DNA of 21,601 bases from Rhodanobacteraceae bacterium UBA703 (GCA_002297645.1 DBMH01000211.1:1-21601); one strand, 5' to 3'. Shown: positions 1 to 8,040, counted from the first letter of the stretch. Notes: generated by a model not told the origin, from the letters alone. A program made the numbers and translations.

Positions 1-43
1 AGAGAAGGATGAGGTGTCGCATGGCAATGGGTTCCTTGGCGAT

Positions 44-194
44 CGTGCCGGGCGTCTGCCCGGCACGGCATTGGCGCCCGCCGCACGCGGGCGGCACCGG
101 GTTCCTTTCCCGGTATCGGCCGGCTTTCGCCGGCGCGCGGACGTGTTCGTCGTGCGTTTCGTGAGTGCGCCGTCCGCCGCGGGACCCGCGGCGG
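44..194. other. Cluster of five perfect stem-loops downstream of the first beta-helix gene
   Basis: Five GC-rich inverted repeats follow each other in non-coding DNA: 44-53/58-67 (10 bp, loop GTCT), 75-81/87-93 (7 bp), 96-101/109-114 (6 bp), 119-124/129-134 (6 bp, loop TTTC) and 174-182/186-194 (9 bp, loop of 3). All stems are perfect. The gene on the minus strand stops at 212, so the 174-194 hairpin lies 17 nt beyond its stop and could end or protect its transcript, although no U-tract follows. The role of the other four is unknown. In DNA this GC-rich some hairpins arise by chance; five in 150 bp is more than I would expect. Confidence 0.5.
174..194 (-). terminator. Possible transcript-end hairpin for the gene stopping at 212
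   Basis: A perfect 9-bp stem (174-182 with 186-194) with a 3-nt loop lies 17 nt past the stop codon of the beta-helix gene read from 1711 to 212. There is no run of T on the minus-strand 3' side, so it is not a classical intrinsic terminator. It may act as an mRNA 3'-end stabiliser or a Rho-assisted stop. Confidence 0.25.
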
Positions 195-211
195 CGTCCG
201 TGCGCCCCGGA

Positions 212-1711
212 TCAGTTCTCGAAGCCGTAGCAGAAGATCGTGTCGGCGCGGTACTCGTAGGCGCCGATGTCGGTGACGTGGACGTTCGGGCGGCGGCACG
301 GATTGAAGTCGATCGTGCGTACGAAGCCGGCGCCGCGCTGGTCGGTCGCGAGGTTGGCCGGATTGGAACCCTTGTCGATCGCCGGGCTGTCGGCGGGGAT
401 CGGATGCACCGGCGTGACGCCGCCGTGCGCGAGCGTGAGGTCCTGCAGCTTCGCGTCGGCTTCGATGTTCGCGCTCGCGTTCGTGATGGTGCCGATCGCC
501 GGCATCACCAGGAACAGGCTGTGGTCGACATTCAGCGTGCCTTCCGTCTGCGGGACACCGGTCACGCTGCGCGCGACGTCGATCGGCTGGCTCGTGTTGC
601 CGTGCGTGTTGCGGTTGAACAGCGTGCTCTGCACGGTCACGCGCGTGGTCGCGCCGGTGCCGACCCACAGCGCGCCGCCGGCGCCCTGGCCGGGTGACGT
701 GTCGGGCGACGTCGCGTTGTGGGCGAAGGTGCTGTTGCGCACCGTCAGGTTGCCCTGGGCCACGGCCACGCCGGCGCCGTGGCTGAACTGGTGCTGCGTG
801 CGGTTGCCCGAGAAGGTCGAGTTCTCGATGACGTTCTCGGCGGAGCCGGCGTCCGTCACGCTGGAGAAGTACAAGCCGCCGCCCTCGGTCTGGCTGGTGA
901 CCGCATTCCCGACGAACGCGCTGCGCGAGATCGTCAGGTTGACCATGGTCGTCGCATTCATGCCGCCGCCGGCAAGGGTCGCCTGGTTGCCCTGGACGAG
1001 GCTGTCCGTGATGACGGCGCTGATGCCGGGCGGCGACAGATTGATGCCGCCGCCGGCGAGTTCCGCGGTGTTGTCGATGATGCGGGTGCGGTCCATCCGC
1101 AACTGGCCGCGAGCGAGATGCACCGCGCCGCCCTTCGGCTGGAAGCCGCCGGCCGCGTGGTTGTCGCTCGCGGTGACATTGATCAGGCTGAGGTTGGCGC
1201 CGGAGACGCTGATGCCGCCGCCGTCGCTGAGCGACTTGTTGGCGATGAAGTTCATGTCCGACAGCTTCAGCGTCGGCCGGATCGAAGCCCAGGCGGGACT
1301 CTCGTAGAACAGGCCGCCACCGTTGTCGCCGCCGTCGGCAGCGACGGCAGCGGCGCCGCGCTTGATCGTCAGGCCGCTGATGGACCATGTGCGATCGAGG
1401 CCCTGCGGATTGTTGAGGCGGAATACGCGGCTGCGGTTGCCGGCGTCGATCGTGACCTTGCCGGCGCCCGGACCGACGATGCCGAGGTTCTCCGTGACGA
1501 CCAGCTCGCCGCCGGTGAGATCAATGGTGCCTTGCAGGCCGGCCTGGAACTGGATCGTGTCCGCCTCGGGCGTTGCGTTCGCTTGCGCGATCGCGGCGCG
1601 CAGGCTGCCGGCGCCGCTGTCGTTCAGGCTGGTCACGGTGATCGTCGCGGCGTCGGCCAGCGGAGCGCCGAGCAGCAACGTGGCGCAGAGGAGGGAAGAG
1701 GCGTGTTTCAT
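212..1711 (-). CDS. Exported right-handed beta-helix protein with choice-of-anchor-Q-like C-terminus and terminal GFE motif
   Basis: The 499-aa product starts with a Sec signal peptide (MK, hydrophobic stretch LLCATLLLGAPLA, cleavage near ADA-A, about residue 21). Next comes a 'TVTSLNDSGAGSLRAAI' block, the N-terminal signature of CSLREA/polymorphic-outer-membrane-like beta-helix proteins. The middle holds repeated beta-helix turns with GGG(I/L/M) and Asn-rich positions. The C-terminus has SPAID, TDQRG and DIGAYEY, typical of choice-of-anchor Q proteins, followed directly by DTIFCYGFEN. The ATG at 1711 was chosen because GGAG lies 6 nt upstream (1718-1721) and the signal peptide begins there; an in-frame ATG at 1798 would add an Arg-rich, non-export-like leader. 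It is probably surface-exposed or secreted; ligand and role are unknown. It is the last of five exported-protein genes on this strand. Confidence 0.85.
   Translation of the reverse strand: MKHASSLLCATLLLGAPLADAATITVTSLNDSGAGSLRAAIAQANATPEADTIQFQAGLQGTIDLTGGELVVTENLGIVGPGAGKVTIDAGNRSRVFRLNNPQGLDRTWSISGLTIKRGAAAVAADGGDNGGGLFYESPAWASIRPTLKLSDMNFIANKSLSDGGGISVSGANLSLINVTASDNHAAGGFQPKGGAVHLARGQLRMDRTRIIDNTAELAGGGINLSPPGISAVITDSLVQGNQATLAGGGMNATTMVNLTISRSAFVGNAVTSQTEGGGLYFSSVTDAGSAENVIENSTFSGNRTQHQFSHGAGVAVAQGNLTVRNSTFAHNATSPDTSPGQGAGGALWVGTGATTRVTVQSTLFNRNTHGNTSQPIDVARSVTGVPQTEGTLNVDHSLFLVMPAIGTITNASANIEADAKLQDLTLAHGGVTPVHPIPADSPAIDKGSNPANLATDQRGAGFVRTIDFNPCRRPNVHVTDIGAYEYRADTIFCYGFEN
215..244 (-). 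other. C-terminal motif DTIFCYGFEN (candidate sorting tag)
   Basis: These last ten codons follow three residues after the DIGAYEY end of the choice-of-anchor-like domain. The motif D-x-[IL]-F-x-x-G-F-[ED] recurs at the C-termini of the proteins stopping at 3364 and 6334. Its position suggests a sorting or anchoring signal. This is inference; I know of no experimentally defined function. Confidence 0.5.
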
Positions 1712-1880
1712 GGGGTGCTCCGAAAGAGGACATTCCTTGCCGCGTGCCGTTGCGCGCGGTGCCTTCCGATCACGCAGTCGCGCAGGAAGGGCTATCAAGG
1801 GGATTCATGTGCCGTTTATTTTTCGGGCACCGACTCCTCGGGCGCTTGACCGCTCGACCGATGCGTGCGGCACGAGCGGC

Positions 1881-3209
1881 TCAGCGCCGTCGCGGCATCG
1901 GCGCACAGAACGGAAAGCGCGGCCGGCCCCCAATGCCGCTGCCGGGCTGGTACTCGTAGGCGCCGATGTCCGGGGCCGAACCGACGACGCGTGCATGGCA
2001 GCCGCCGCGCTGGTCGTGCTGGAGCAGGGACGGATTGATGCCGGCATCGATTGCCGGACTGCCGGCCGCGAGCGCCTGCGTCGGCAATGCGCCGCCGTTG
2101 TCGAGCAAGGGGCCGAGGCGGGGATCCACGTTCAGCCGGTTGCCGCCGCGATCGTCGAAGGGCAGGTCCGGCATGCGCTCGACGAGGCTGTGCGACACGT
2201 GCGTGGCCTGCGCCGTCGGGACGAGGTCGTAGCCGTCGCCGAACGCATCGCGATTGGCGGCGAGCAGGGTGCTGTTCAACCACAGTTCGTTGTCGCGGCC
2301 GGCCGCGCACAGGCCGGCGCACAGGCCCGGGATTTCCATCATCACGCCGTAGTTGTCGGCGATCGTGCTGTTGTTGACGACGAGGCCGCCCTGGAACCAG
2401 ACCGCGGCGTAGCGCGTCGAGCGGTTGCCGGAGATCGTGCTGTTGATGACGCCGGCCGGTGGGCCGCCGTGCGTCATCACCGCCAGGCCGCCGGCTTGCG
2501 ACCAGGCGGCGTTCGCGTCGATCACGCTGTCGCGGACGAGAAGCGCGCCTTCGGCCGGCAGGTCGGCGTAGAGGCCGCCGCCGAGGGACTCGGCGGTGTT
2601 CGCGGACAGCCGCGAGGCGTCGATGGTCACCGCTGCGTCGCGGGCGTAGACGCCGCCGCCGAGCCCGTCCTGTTCGCCGCCGCGCGCTTCGCTGTAGTTG
2701 TCGCGCACGATCGAGCGACGGAGATAGAGGTCCCCGCCGTAGCTCGCGATGGCCGCCCCGCGTGCACCGAAGTTCGCGCGCAGCGTGCAGGCGTCCACGG
2801 TCAGGATCGCTCCTTCGTTGACGATGGCGCCGTCGCCGGCGTCGGTCAGGTACAGGCCTTCGAGAACGACCTCGCCGGCCCGGGCGAGGATGCGCAGGAT
2901 GCCGTTCTGGCTGTCGCCGCGCAGGCGGATCTGCGTCCCGCCGGGACCGTGGACGTGCAGCGCATCCTCGATCGTCAGCGCCGGCCCGTTCATCGGCACC
3001 GTGCCGGCCAATCCGCGCGCGAAGCGGACGTGGTCGGCGCCGGGATGAGCGTTCGCCGCGTCGACCGCGGCCCGGAAGGAGCCCGGACCGGCCGCGCCCA
3101 GATGAGTGACCCAGAACGTCGCGGGGGGCGGTTCGGATTGCGCGGATGCGATCACGGGGGCGGCGCCGGGCAGGGCAAGCAGCAGGGGCAGCGGGAACGC
3201 GCGGCGCAT
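1881..3209 (-). CDS. Exported right-handed beta-helix protein, choice-of-anchor-Q-like, without the GFE tag
   Basis: The 442-aa product has a signal peptide (MRRAFPLPLLLALPGAAPVIA, cleavage near ASA-Q). It continues with a 'GAAGPGSFRAAVDAANAHPGAD' block matching the SLRxAI start of this family, then beta-helix repeats with GGGV/GGGL/AGGL turns. The C-terminus has LLDNGG, GSPAIDAG, HDQRGG and DIGAYEY, clear choice-of-anchor-Q signatures. Unlike its three neighbours it ends with a proline/arginine-rich tail (PFCAPMPRRR), and neither other frame past the domain restores a GFE motif. The ATG at 3209 was chosen for the signal peptide; in-frame upstream sequence to 3458 reads as low-complexity Arg/Ser and overlaps the neighbour. 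The Shine-Dalgarno sequence is weak. Extracellular location is likely; function unknown. Confidence 0.82.
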   Translation of the reverse strand: MRRAFPLPLLLALPGAAPVIASAQSEPPPATFWVTHLGAAGPGSFRAAVDAANAHPGADHVRFARGLAGTVPMNGPALTIEDALHVHGPGGTQIRLRGDSQNGILRILARAGEVVLEGLYLTDAGDGAIVNEGAILTVDACTLRANFGARGAAIASYGGDLYLRRSIVRDNYSEARGGEQDGLGGGVYARDAAVTIDASRLSANTAESLGGGLYADLPAEGALLVRDSVIDANAAWSQAGGLAVMTHGGPPAGVINSTISGNRSTRYAAVWFQGGLVVNNSTIADNYGVMMEIPGLCAGLCAAGRDNELWLNSTLLAANRDAFGDGYDLVPTAQATHVSHSLVERMPDLPFDDRGGNRLNVDPRLGPLLDNGGALPTQALAAGSPAIDAGINPSLLQHDQRGGCHARVVGSAPDIGAYEYQPGSGIGGRPRFPFCAPMPRRR

Positions 3210-3363
3210 GTCGGTATCCGAAGCAGGGGTTTTGCTTCCACTACGCGAAGCGGCGGCGCTTCCTATCGGTCCTGCTCCGCCTCGGGTCCCGCCGATGCGC
3301 ACCGCTCCTCGATCCGAAAGGGAATGCCGGTGAGGCCTGCACGTGTTTCCCCCGCCGATCGTC

Positions 3364-5013
3364 TCAACGGCGTGCGTCGAATCCATTCGAGAAGAGGCGA
3401 TCGGGCAGGGTGCCGAATTCGTAGGCGCCGAGATCGTAGGGGCCGTGGCGGTCCGCATGAGCCTCGCTGTCGAGGCCGCGCGGCTGCCGATCGAGGTCCA
3501 GGGCCCGGCTCGACGGTGCGCTGTCGTCGCAGTAGTCGATCGCTTCGTTGTCCGCGGTCAGACGGAAGTTCCCGTTGGCCGCGTCGACGAACCGGATCGG
3601 GCCGATGCTGCTGCGTTCGGCCGCGGACTCGGGAGCGCCGCCATCCTTCATGACGCAGTCGTAGTGCTCGCTGTAGAGAGGGCTCGTCTTCGGCGGCTGA
3701 AGGATCGTGGGGAAGCCGTAGACGAGGCTGGCGCGTCCGACGACGTTCGTGCCATCCAGCCCGGAGGAGGCGTAGCCGATGATCATCGGCTGTCCCCAGC
3801 ACTCGGCGCCGATGCGGGCGAACGTGGAGTGCTCGAACTCGAAGGTCCCGCCTTGCATCCTCGCCAGGTGGTAGTAGCAGTTCGAACTGGTGTTGCTGAC
3901 CAGGCTGCCGGAGATGCGCAGCGTCGAACGCTCTCCGCTCACGGAAATCGGCTGGGTGGAGGACACGTTTTCGCGCATCGTCACCCCGTCCAGGACGAGC
4001 AGTCCGCCGCCGTCGACGCGGATCGTCGTGTTGGGCCCGTTGCCGGAGAGGCGCAGGCAGTCGAGCTCCGGCGGGCAATGCCGAGCATCCGGCCCGGGGC
4101 GCCGGGCGAGGCGGGCGACGGCCCTGTAGCCTACGGCGATGGCGCTGCCGAGCCCTTGCGCGTGATTGCCCTGCACGATCACGTCGTCGGCGGACCATTC
4201 GGCCTGCGACACCAGGATGCCGCCGCCATCCCCCGCGACCACGTTGCCGGCGATCCGCACGCCCGTCACCGGCAGGGCCGGATCACCCGCGTCGGCCCAG
4301 ATGGCCGCCTTGCCGTTGTCCAGGACGGCGATGCCACCACCGGCGCCGGCCTGGTTCCGCTCGATCGAGATGTCGTGCGGGAGAATGCGCAGGGTGCCGC
4401 CTCTCACGCCGATGCCGCCACCGGTCGGCGCCTTGTTGTCGTGGATACGGATGCCGTGTTCGAGAACGGCGGAGGCGCGTGCTCCGTCGATCGAGAGGCC
4501 GCTGCCCAAGGGGTCCGAATAGCCCCAGGCGAGGGAGGCGTCGTTGTGGTGGACGATCGAATCGGACAGGCGTACGCGCGCGGCGCCCCGGATCGAGATT
4601 CCGCCCCACTCGGCCGCTTCCCTGGTGGCGCCGCCGCCGCTGACGTCGAGACCTTCCAGGCGCACGTCGATGCCGTCCGCTCCGGAGCCGCCGTCGACGA
4701 CGATGACGGCACGAGAGCCCGTGCCCGCGATCGGCGTGTGGCCGGCGCGCTCGCCGGCGCCGCAATTCGGGTAGCCGCCGACCAGGTCGACCGACGTATC
4801 GATCCGCACGGCCTGGTTCTCGTACGGCTGGTTCCGGGCGAGACGGATGACGTCCGCCTCGGGAGAACTGCGTGCGGTGGCGATCGCGTCGGCCAGGGAC
4901 GAGGTGTTGCAGGCACCGTCGGCGCCGACCCACAGCTCGGCGGCGCGGGTCGAAGCCGGCAGCAGGAGCGCCGGCGCGTACAGGAACACGAGAAGAAGGC
5001 AGGTCCGTTTCAA
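3364..5013 (-). CDS. Exported beta-helix protein with terminal GFD motif; TTG start
   Basis: The 549-aa product has a signal peptide (LLLVFLYAPALLLPA core, cleavage near TRA-A, about residue 25). Mature sequence begins ELWVGADGAC, followed by SSLADAIATARSSPEAD, then GGG-rich beta-helix turns, a Cys pair in a CPPELDCLRLS segment, and a C-terminus with AIDY, DLDRQPRG and DLGAYEF, ending DRLFSNGFDARR. It is a paralogue of the protein starting at 8025 (FWVGAGSAC, SPEAD/TPEAD, AIDY, DLDHRPRG, DIGAYEF, GFE). The start is placed at TTG 5013, with GGAG 8 nt upstream; the nearby ATG overlapping the SD is out of frame, and the upstream in-frame ATG at 5199 precedes an Arg/Pro-rich, non-export-like leader. 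Function unknown; probably cell-surface or secreted. Confidence 0.82.
   Translation of the reverse strand: MKRTCLLLVFLYAPALLLPASTRAAELWVGADGACNTSSLADAIATARSSPEADVIRLARNQPYENQAVRIDTSVDLVGGYPNCGAGERAGHTPIAGTGSRAVIVVDGGSGADGIDVRLEGLDVSGGGATREAAEWGGISIRGAARVRLSDSIVHHNDASLAWGYSDPLGSGLSIDGARASAVLEHGIRIHDNKAPTGGGIGVRGGTLRILPHDISIERNQAGAGGGIAVLDNGKAAIWADAGDPALPVTGVRIAGNVVAGDGGGILVSQAEWSADDVIVQGNHAQGLGSAIAVGYRAVARLARRPGPDARHCPPELDCLRLSGNGPNTTIRVDGGGLLVLDGVTMRENVSSTQPISVSGERSTLRISGSLVSNTSSNCYYHLARMQGGTFEFEHSTFARIGAECWGQPMIIGYASSGLDGTNVVGRASLVYGFPTILQPPKTSPLYSEHYDCVMKDGGAPESAAERSSIGPIRFVDAANGNFRLTADNEAIDYCDDSAPSSRALDLDRQPRGLDSEAHADRHGPYDLGAYEFGTLPDRLFSNGFDARR
3367..3402 (-). other. C-terminal motif DRLFSNGFDARR (candidate sorting tag)
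   Basis: The last twelve codons follow DLGAYEF by four residues. They match D-[RT]-[IL]-F-x-x-G-F-[ED], with Asp replacing Glu at the last position, and add a short basic ARR tail. See the matching motifs at 215-244 and 6337-6372. Confidence 0.5.
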
Positions 5014-5021
5014 GGTCGGTG

Positions 5022-5025
5022 CTCC
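5022..5025 (-). promoter_or_regulatory. Ribosome binding site deciding a TTG start
   Basis: GGAG on the minus strand sits 8 nt before TTG 5013. It supports TTG initiation of the beta-helix gene, because the overlapping ATG is in another frame and reaches a stop after five codons. Confidence 0.55.
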
Positions 5026-5266
5026 ATCGCGACAGCGGTGGCCGCCGCGGGAAGGGGAAAGGGTTCCGATGTGTCCGGATGAGGCGTCGTTGCTATCCGG
5101 AAGCGACTGGTCGCCCTCGTGACGAATGCATGGCAGCGGCGTCCGCGTGGGGCGCGGCGGATGCGGGAGCCGGTCGACGCGAGTGGCGCTTGACGGCATG
5201 GCTCCGAATTCCCACGCCGAGATGCGATCGGGCGGCGGGTTCGCCGGTGCCGGCGAACAGGGGGGA

Positions 5267-6169
5267 TCATTCCCCGATCGACTTCAGCACCTCGTCGTTG
5301 CTCATCGAATAGTCCACCAATCGGTTGGCGTACACGCTGTTCAGCCATTGCCTCGCGGGATCCGCAGCGTCGTAGTTCACCGCCGGTTTTCCGAAGCGGA
5401 CGAAGTCGACGGACAGCCGGAAATCCGGCTTGCCGAGGTGGTCGAATTTCCCGTCGTTGAACTGGAACGGATCTCCCCAGAGGATCTCTTCAGGCACGGC
5501 CATGCTGTTCGTGTAGCCGTTGAGTCCGACCTGCAGCACGGGCGGCCAGTCGACGAGGTGGAAGCGATCGCGGAGAGTCCACGACCTGTCCTTGTCGTAT
5601 CGGTACGACAGGATGAATGCACTTCCCACGCGCGTGATCCGAAGGGTGATCCACTCGGCCTTCGCGTCGCGCAGCTTGAGGTGGGACTGGCTGTTGATCG
5701 TGTATTTCGTCTCGATCACCGGCTTGCCGGGCTCTTCCGCGACGCCGGTGGTCATGAACAGCCAGTTCTCCTCCCTGGGCTTCCAGCGCTCCTTGCCCGA
5801 AGGCTTCGGGACGCGGACCATCAGGCCGCCCAGCGACCAGGCCGTCGCGGGGAGCGCACCGTTCAGGCCGGTGGCGCGAATCCGTGCGCGAACGTCGAAG
5901 TCGCCACGGATTTCCTTGTAGAGCAATGGCGCGTTCTTGTCGGCGAACCATCCGGACGTGCCCATGTCGAGATGGAGCACACCGTCCTTCCATTCCTTCT
6001 TCCGCACCTTGTCGGGCCAGCCCTCGGTGTCGTGGAGCCATGTCCAGCCGGAAAGGTCGTTCTCCTTCGAGAAATCGTCGTCGAGTGTCGCGCTGCTGAC
6101 GGACTGTCCGAGCGCCGTCGCGGAAACGAGCATCCCGAGAAGGAGCAGTACAGGGCAGGGTGTCTTCAT
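5267..6169 (-). CDS. Exported concanavalin-like (DUF1349-type) protein
   Basis: The 300-aa product begins with a signal peptide (MKTPCPVLLLLGMLVSATA, cleavage near LGQ-S). The mature part resembles the concanavalin-like beta-sandwich family usually labelled DUF1349: a DDFS start, DGVLHLDMG, an 'IRGDFDVRARIRA' strand typical of that fold, an AWSLGGLMVR segment, then WITLRITRVGSAFILSYRYDKD and LQVGLNGYTNS. Family assignment is by pattern and moderately sure; a carbohydrate-binding role is only a guess. It lies between the two paralogous beta-helix genes, in the same orientation, with gaps of 164 and 253 nt, so a shared process is plausible. It carries no GFE tag, ending DEVLKSIGE. The start at 6169 is set by the signal peptide; the RBS is weak. 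Confidence 0.8.
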   Translation of the reverse strand: MKTPCPVLLLLGMLVSATALGQSVSSATLDDDFSKENDLSGWTWLHDTEGWPDKVRKKEWKDGVLHLDMGTSGWFADKNAPLLYKEIRGDFDVRARIRATGLNGALPATAWSLGGLMVRVPKPSGKERWKPREENWLFMTTGVAEEPGKPVIETKYTINSQSHLKLRDAKAEWITLRITRVGSAFILSYRYDKDRSWTLRDRFHLVDWPPVLQVGLNGYTNSMAVPEEILWGDPFQFNDGKFDHLGKPDFRLSVDFVRFGKPAVNYDAADPARQWLNSVYANRLVDYSMSNDEVLKSIGE

Positions 6170-6333
6170 GGGGTCGGGATCCGAGCGTTGGCGTAGAAGC
6201 AGGAGGAAATAGGCGGCGTTCGCGTGGGGCGACAAGGGCGCGCGGAGAACGATCGCGTCGTCGCCACCGGGCGCAATCCCTTCACGCAGGAACGAGAGAG
6301 GGGCACGGCCCGGTGGTGTTCGTCACGATCGGT

Positions 6334-8025
6334 TCAGGGCGTGGTCTCGAATCCGTCCGCAAAGATGCGGTCGTACACGGCGTGGAATTCGTAGGCGCCG
6401 ATGTCGTAGGTGTTCCTGGCGGAATTGTTCCGATTGGGATGGGCCGGGTCGTCGATGCCGCGTGGTCGATGGTCCAGATCCATCGTGGGCGTGGAGTCGC
6501 TGCCCTCGCCGTAGTCGATCGCGATATTGCCCGGCATGAGGCGGTAGTCGTCATTGGCGGGGTCCGCGAACACGATCGGTCTCACGAGGCTGTCTGGGTC
6601 GTCGACGTTGGGGCCGCGATTCCTCATGCTGCGGGTGACCAGGGTCAAGCCGGACGGCCAATCCTCGCCGTCGCCCCAGCTGTTTATGGTGTGGTCCTTG
6701 TCGGCGACCAGGGTGAGGTCGACGTGGATATTCACGTCCCCTTCGCCATTGCCGGCGACGGCGATCAGTTGACGCGTTTCATGGCCGTTGCGCGCAAAAG
6801 TCGAGCTCTGGACGTTTAGAGTATTCCTGTCGCCATCGGCAGAAATCACTTCCATCACCGTGCATTTCGAGATTTGAGGGCTGCACGAATTGTCGGCAAC
6901 CAGGCTGCTGGAGAGTTTCAGGTTCGATGCATTGCCTTCCACGAGGAAGGCGTTGCCGCCGCGGTCGGCGGTCAAGGCGTTCCCTCGCACGACCGCGCCG
7001 GCGACGTACGCCGTGCCGCCACTTCGGACGGCCAAGGCCGCGCCACTGCGCACGCTCGTGTTGTCCGAGATGCGCAGACATTCCTCTTCCGGTCGACAGC
7101 CGCGGAACGGCGCGTCGACGAAGCCGTAGAGCTGCGCCTCGCCCTGGTTCTCGACCAGGATGCCGCCGCCGTGCCCGTCGTCACTGGTGTTCTCGTTGAC
7201 GCGGATCTCGCTGGCGAGCAGCTTGGAGTTGACGCCGCCGACATAGATGCCGCCGCCGCCGCGCGCCCCGGAGTTCTGGATGATGCGCACGGGTTCCACC
7301 GGAAGCGGCAGTCCGATCGGGTTCGTCGACTCCGTCAGCACGCCGCCGTTCACGAGCGCGATGCCGCCGCCCTTGCCGTTGATGTTGGCCCGGTTCTGCT
7401 TGATCGTGACACCGTGCGGCTCGATCTTGAGCCAGCCGCCGTCGACGAGGATGCCGCCGCCGTTGCCGTAGGTGGTGTTCTCGCGGATATCGACCCAGCG
7501 TTCGAGCGTCAGGACGGCGCGCGCTCCCCACACGTTGATGCCGGAACCGCCTCCGGAGTAGTTGTTGCGGACAACGGAGTCGTGGAGACGGACGTGGACG
7601 TTGCCGCCGATCGACAATCCGCCCCTCCGCGTGCTTCCCAGGGTCTCGCCGCCGCGACTGATGTCGAGCCGGTCGAGATGCACTTCGATGCGCTCGGGGG
7701 CATCGGAGAAGACGGCGAGCACGGCCCGGCGCGAGTTTCCCTCCAACGAGGTGTAGCCGTCGCGTTCGGCGTTGCCGCAGGCCAGGTGGCCGCCGACCAG
7801 GCTGACCGGAGTGTCGATCGACAGGGCCTGGTTCGTATACGCGCCGTCCTTCGCGATGCGGATCGTGTCCGCCTCCGGCGTGGCGCGGGCGGCGTCGATC
7901 GCGTCCTGGATGGCGGCGTACTGGCAGGCGCTGCCGGCACCGACCCAGAATTCGGCCGCCTGGAGCGGGGGTGCGGCGCCGTACAGCGCCAGGGCGGACA
8001 GCAGCGGAAAGAGCTTCGTTTTCAA
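6334..8025 (-). CDS. Exported beta-helix protein with terminal GFE motif; TTG start
   Basis: The 563-aa product has a signal peptide (LFPLLSALALYGAAPP core, cleavage near QAA-E, about residue 24). Mature sequence starts FWVGAGSAC and AIQDAIDAARATPEADTIRI. A long parallel beta-helix follows, with recurring GNGGGI, GKGGGI, RGGGGI and GHGGGI turns and Asn/Asp ladders. The C-terminus carries AIDYGEG, DLDHRPRG, DIGAYEF and the terminal DRIFADGFETTP. It is a paralogue of the protein starting at 5013. TTG 8025 was chosen because the signal peptide begins there and GGAAGG lies 9 nt upstream; the in-frame ATG at 8142 would add a 39-residue Arg/Pro leader. It is divergent from pyrG across 155 nt. Function unknown; surface or secreted location expected. 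Confidence 0.83.
   Translation of the reverse strand: MKTKLFPLLSALALYGAAPPLQAAEFWVGAGSACQYAAIQDAIDAARATPEADTIRIAKDGAYTNQALSIDTPVSLVGGHLACGNAERDGYTSLEGNSRRAVLAVFSDAPERIEVHLDRLDISRGGETLGSTRRGGLSIGGNVHVRLHDSVVRNNYSGGGSGINVWGARAVLTLERWVDIRENTTYGNGGGILVDGGWLKIEPHGVTIKQNRANINGKGGGIALVNGGVLTESTNPIGLPLPVEPVRIIQNSGARGGGGIYVGGVNSKLLASEIRVNENTSDDGHGGGILVENQGEAQLYGFVDAPFRGCRPEEECLRISDNTSVRSGAALAVRSGGTAYVAGAVVRGNALTADRGGNAFLVEGNASNLKLSSSLVADNSCSPQISKCTVMEVISADGDRNTLNVQSSTFARNGHETRQLIAVAGNGEGDVNIHVDLTLVADKDHTINSWGDGEDWPSGLTLVTRSMRNRGPNVDDPDSLVRPIVFADPANDDYRLMPGNIAIDYGEGSDSTPTMDLDHRPRGIDDPAHPNRNNSARNTYDIGAYEFHAVYDRIFADGFETTP
6337..6372 (-). other. C-terminal motif DRIFADGFETTP (candidate sorting tag)
   Basis: The last twelve codons follow DIGAYEF by four residues. 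This is the cleanest example in the window of D-[RT]-[IL]-F-x-x-G-F-[ED], placed where choice-of-anchor proteins carry their sorting signals. Confidence 0.55.
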
Positions 8026-8034
8026 GGGCGGGGG

Positions 8035-8040
8035 CCTTCC
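8035..8040 (-). promoter_or_regulatory. Ribosome binding site for a TTG start
   Basis: GGAAGG on the minus strand lies 9 nt before TTG 8025. The same TTG-AAA start is used by the paralogue at 5013, so the unusual start codon is probably inherited from their common ancestor. Confidence 0.45.

Noticed and set aside
1323..3653. Very long open frame (776 codons) on the plus strand
   Set aside because: It runs antisense to two beta-helix genes, is rich in Arg/Ala/Val/Gly, and has no domain or RBS. Such frames are expected opposite GC-rich genes.
3343..5082. 579-codon plus-strand frame
   Set aside because: It is the antisense shadow of the beta-helix gene at 3364-5013, which has a signal peptide and family motifs.
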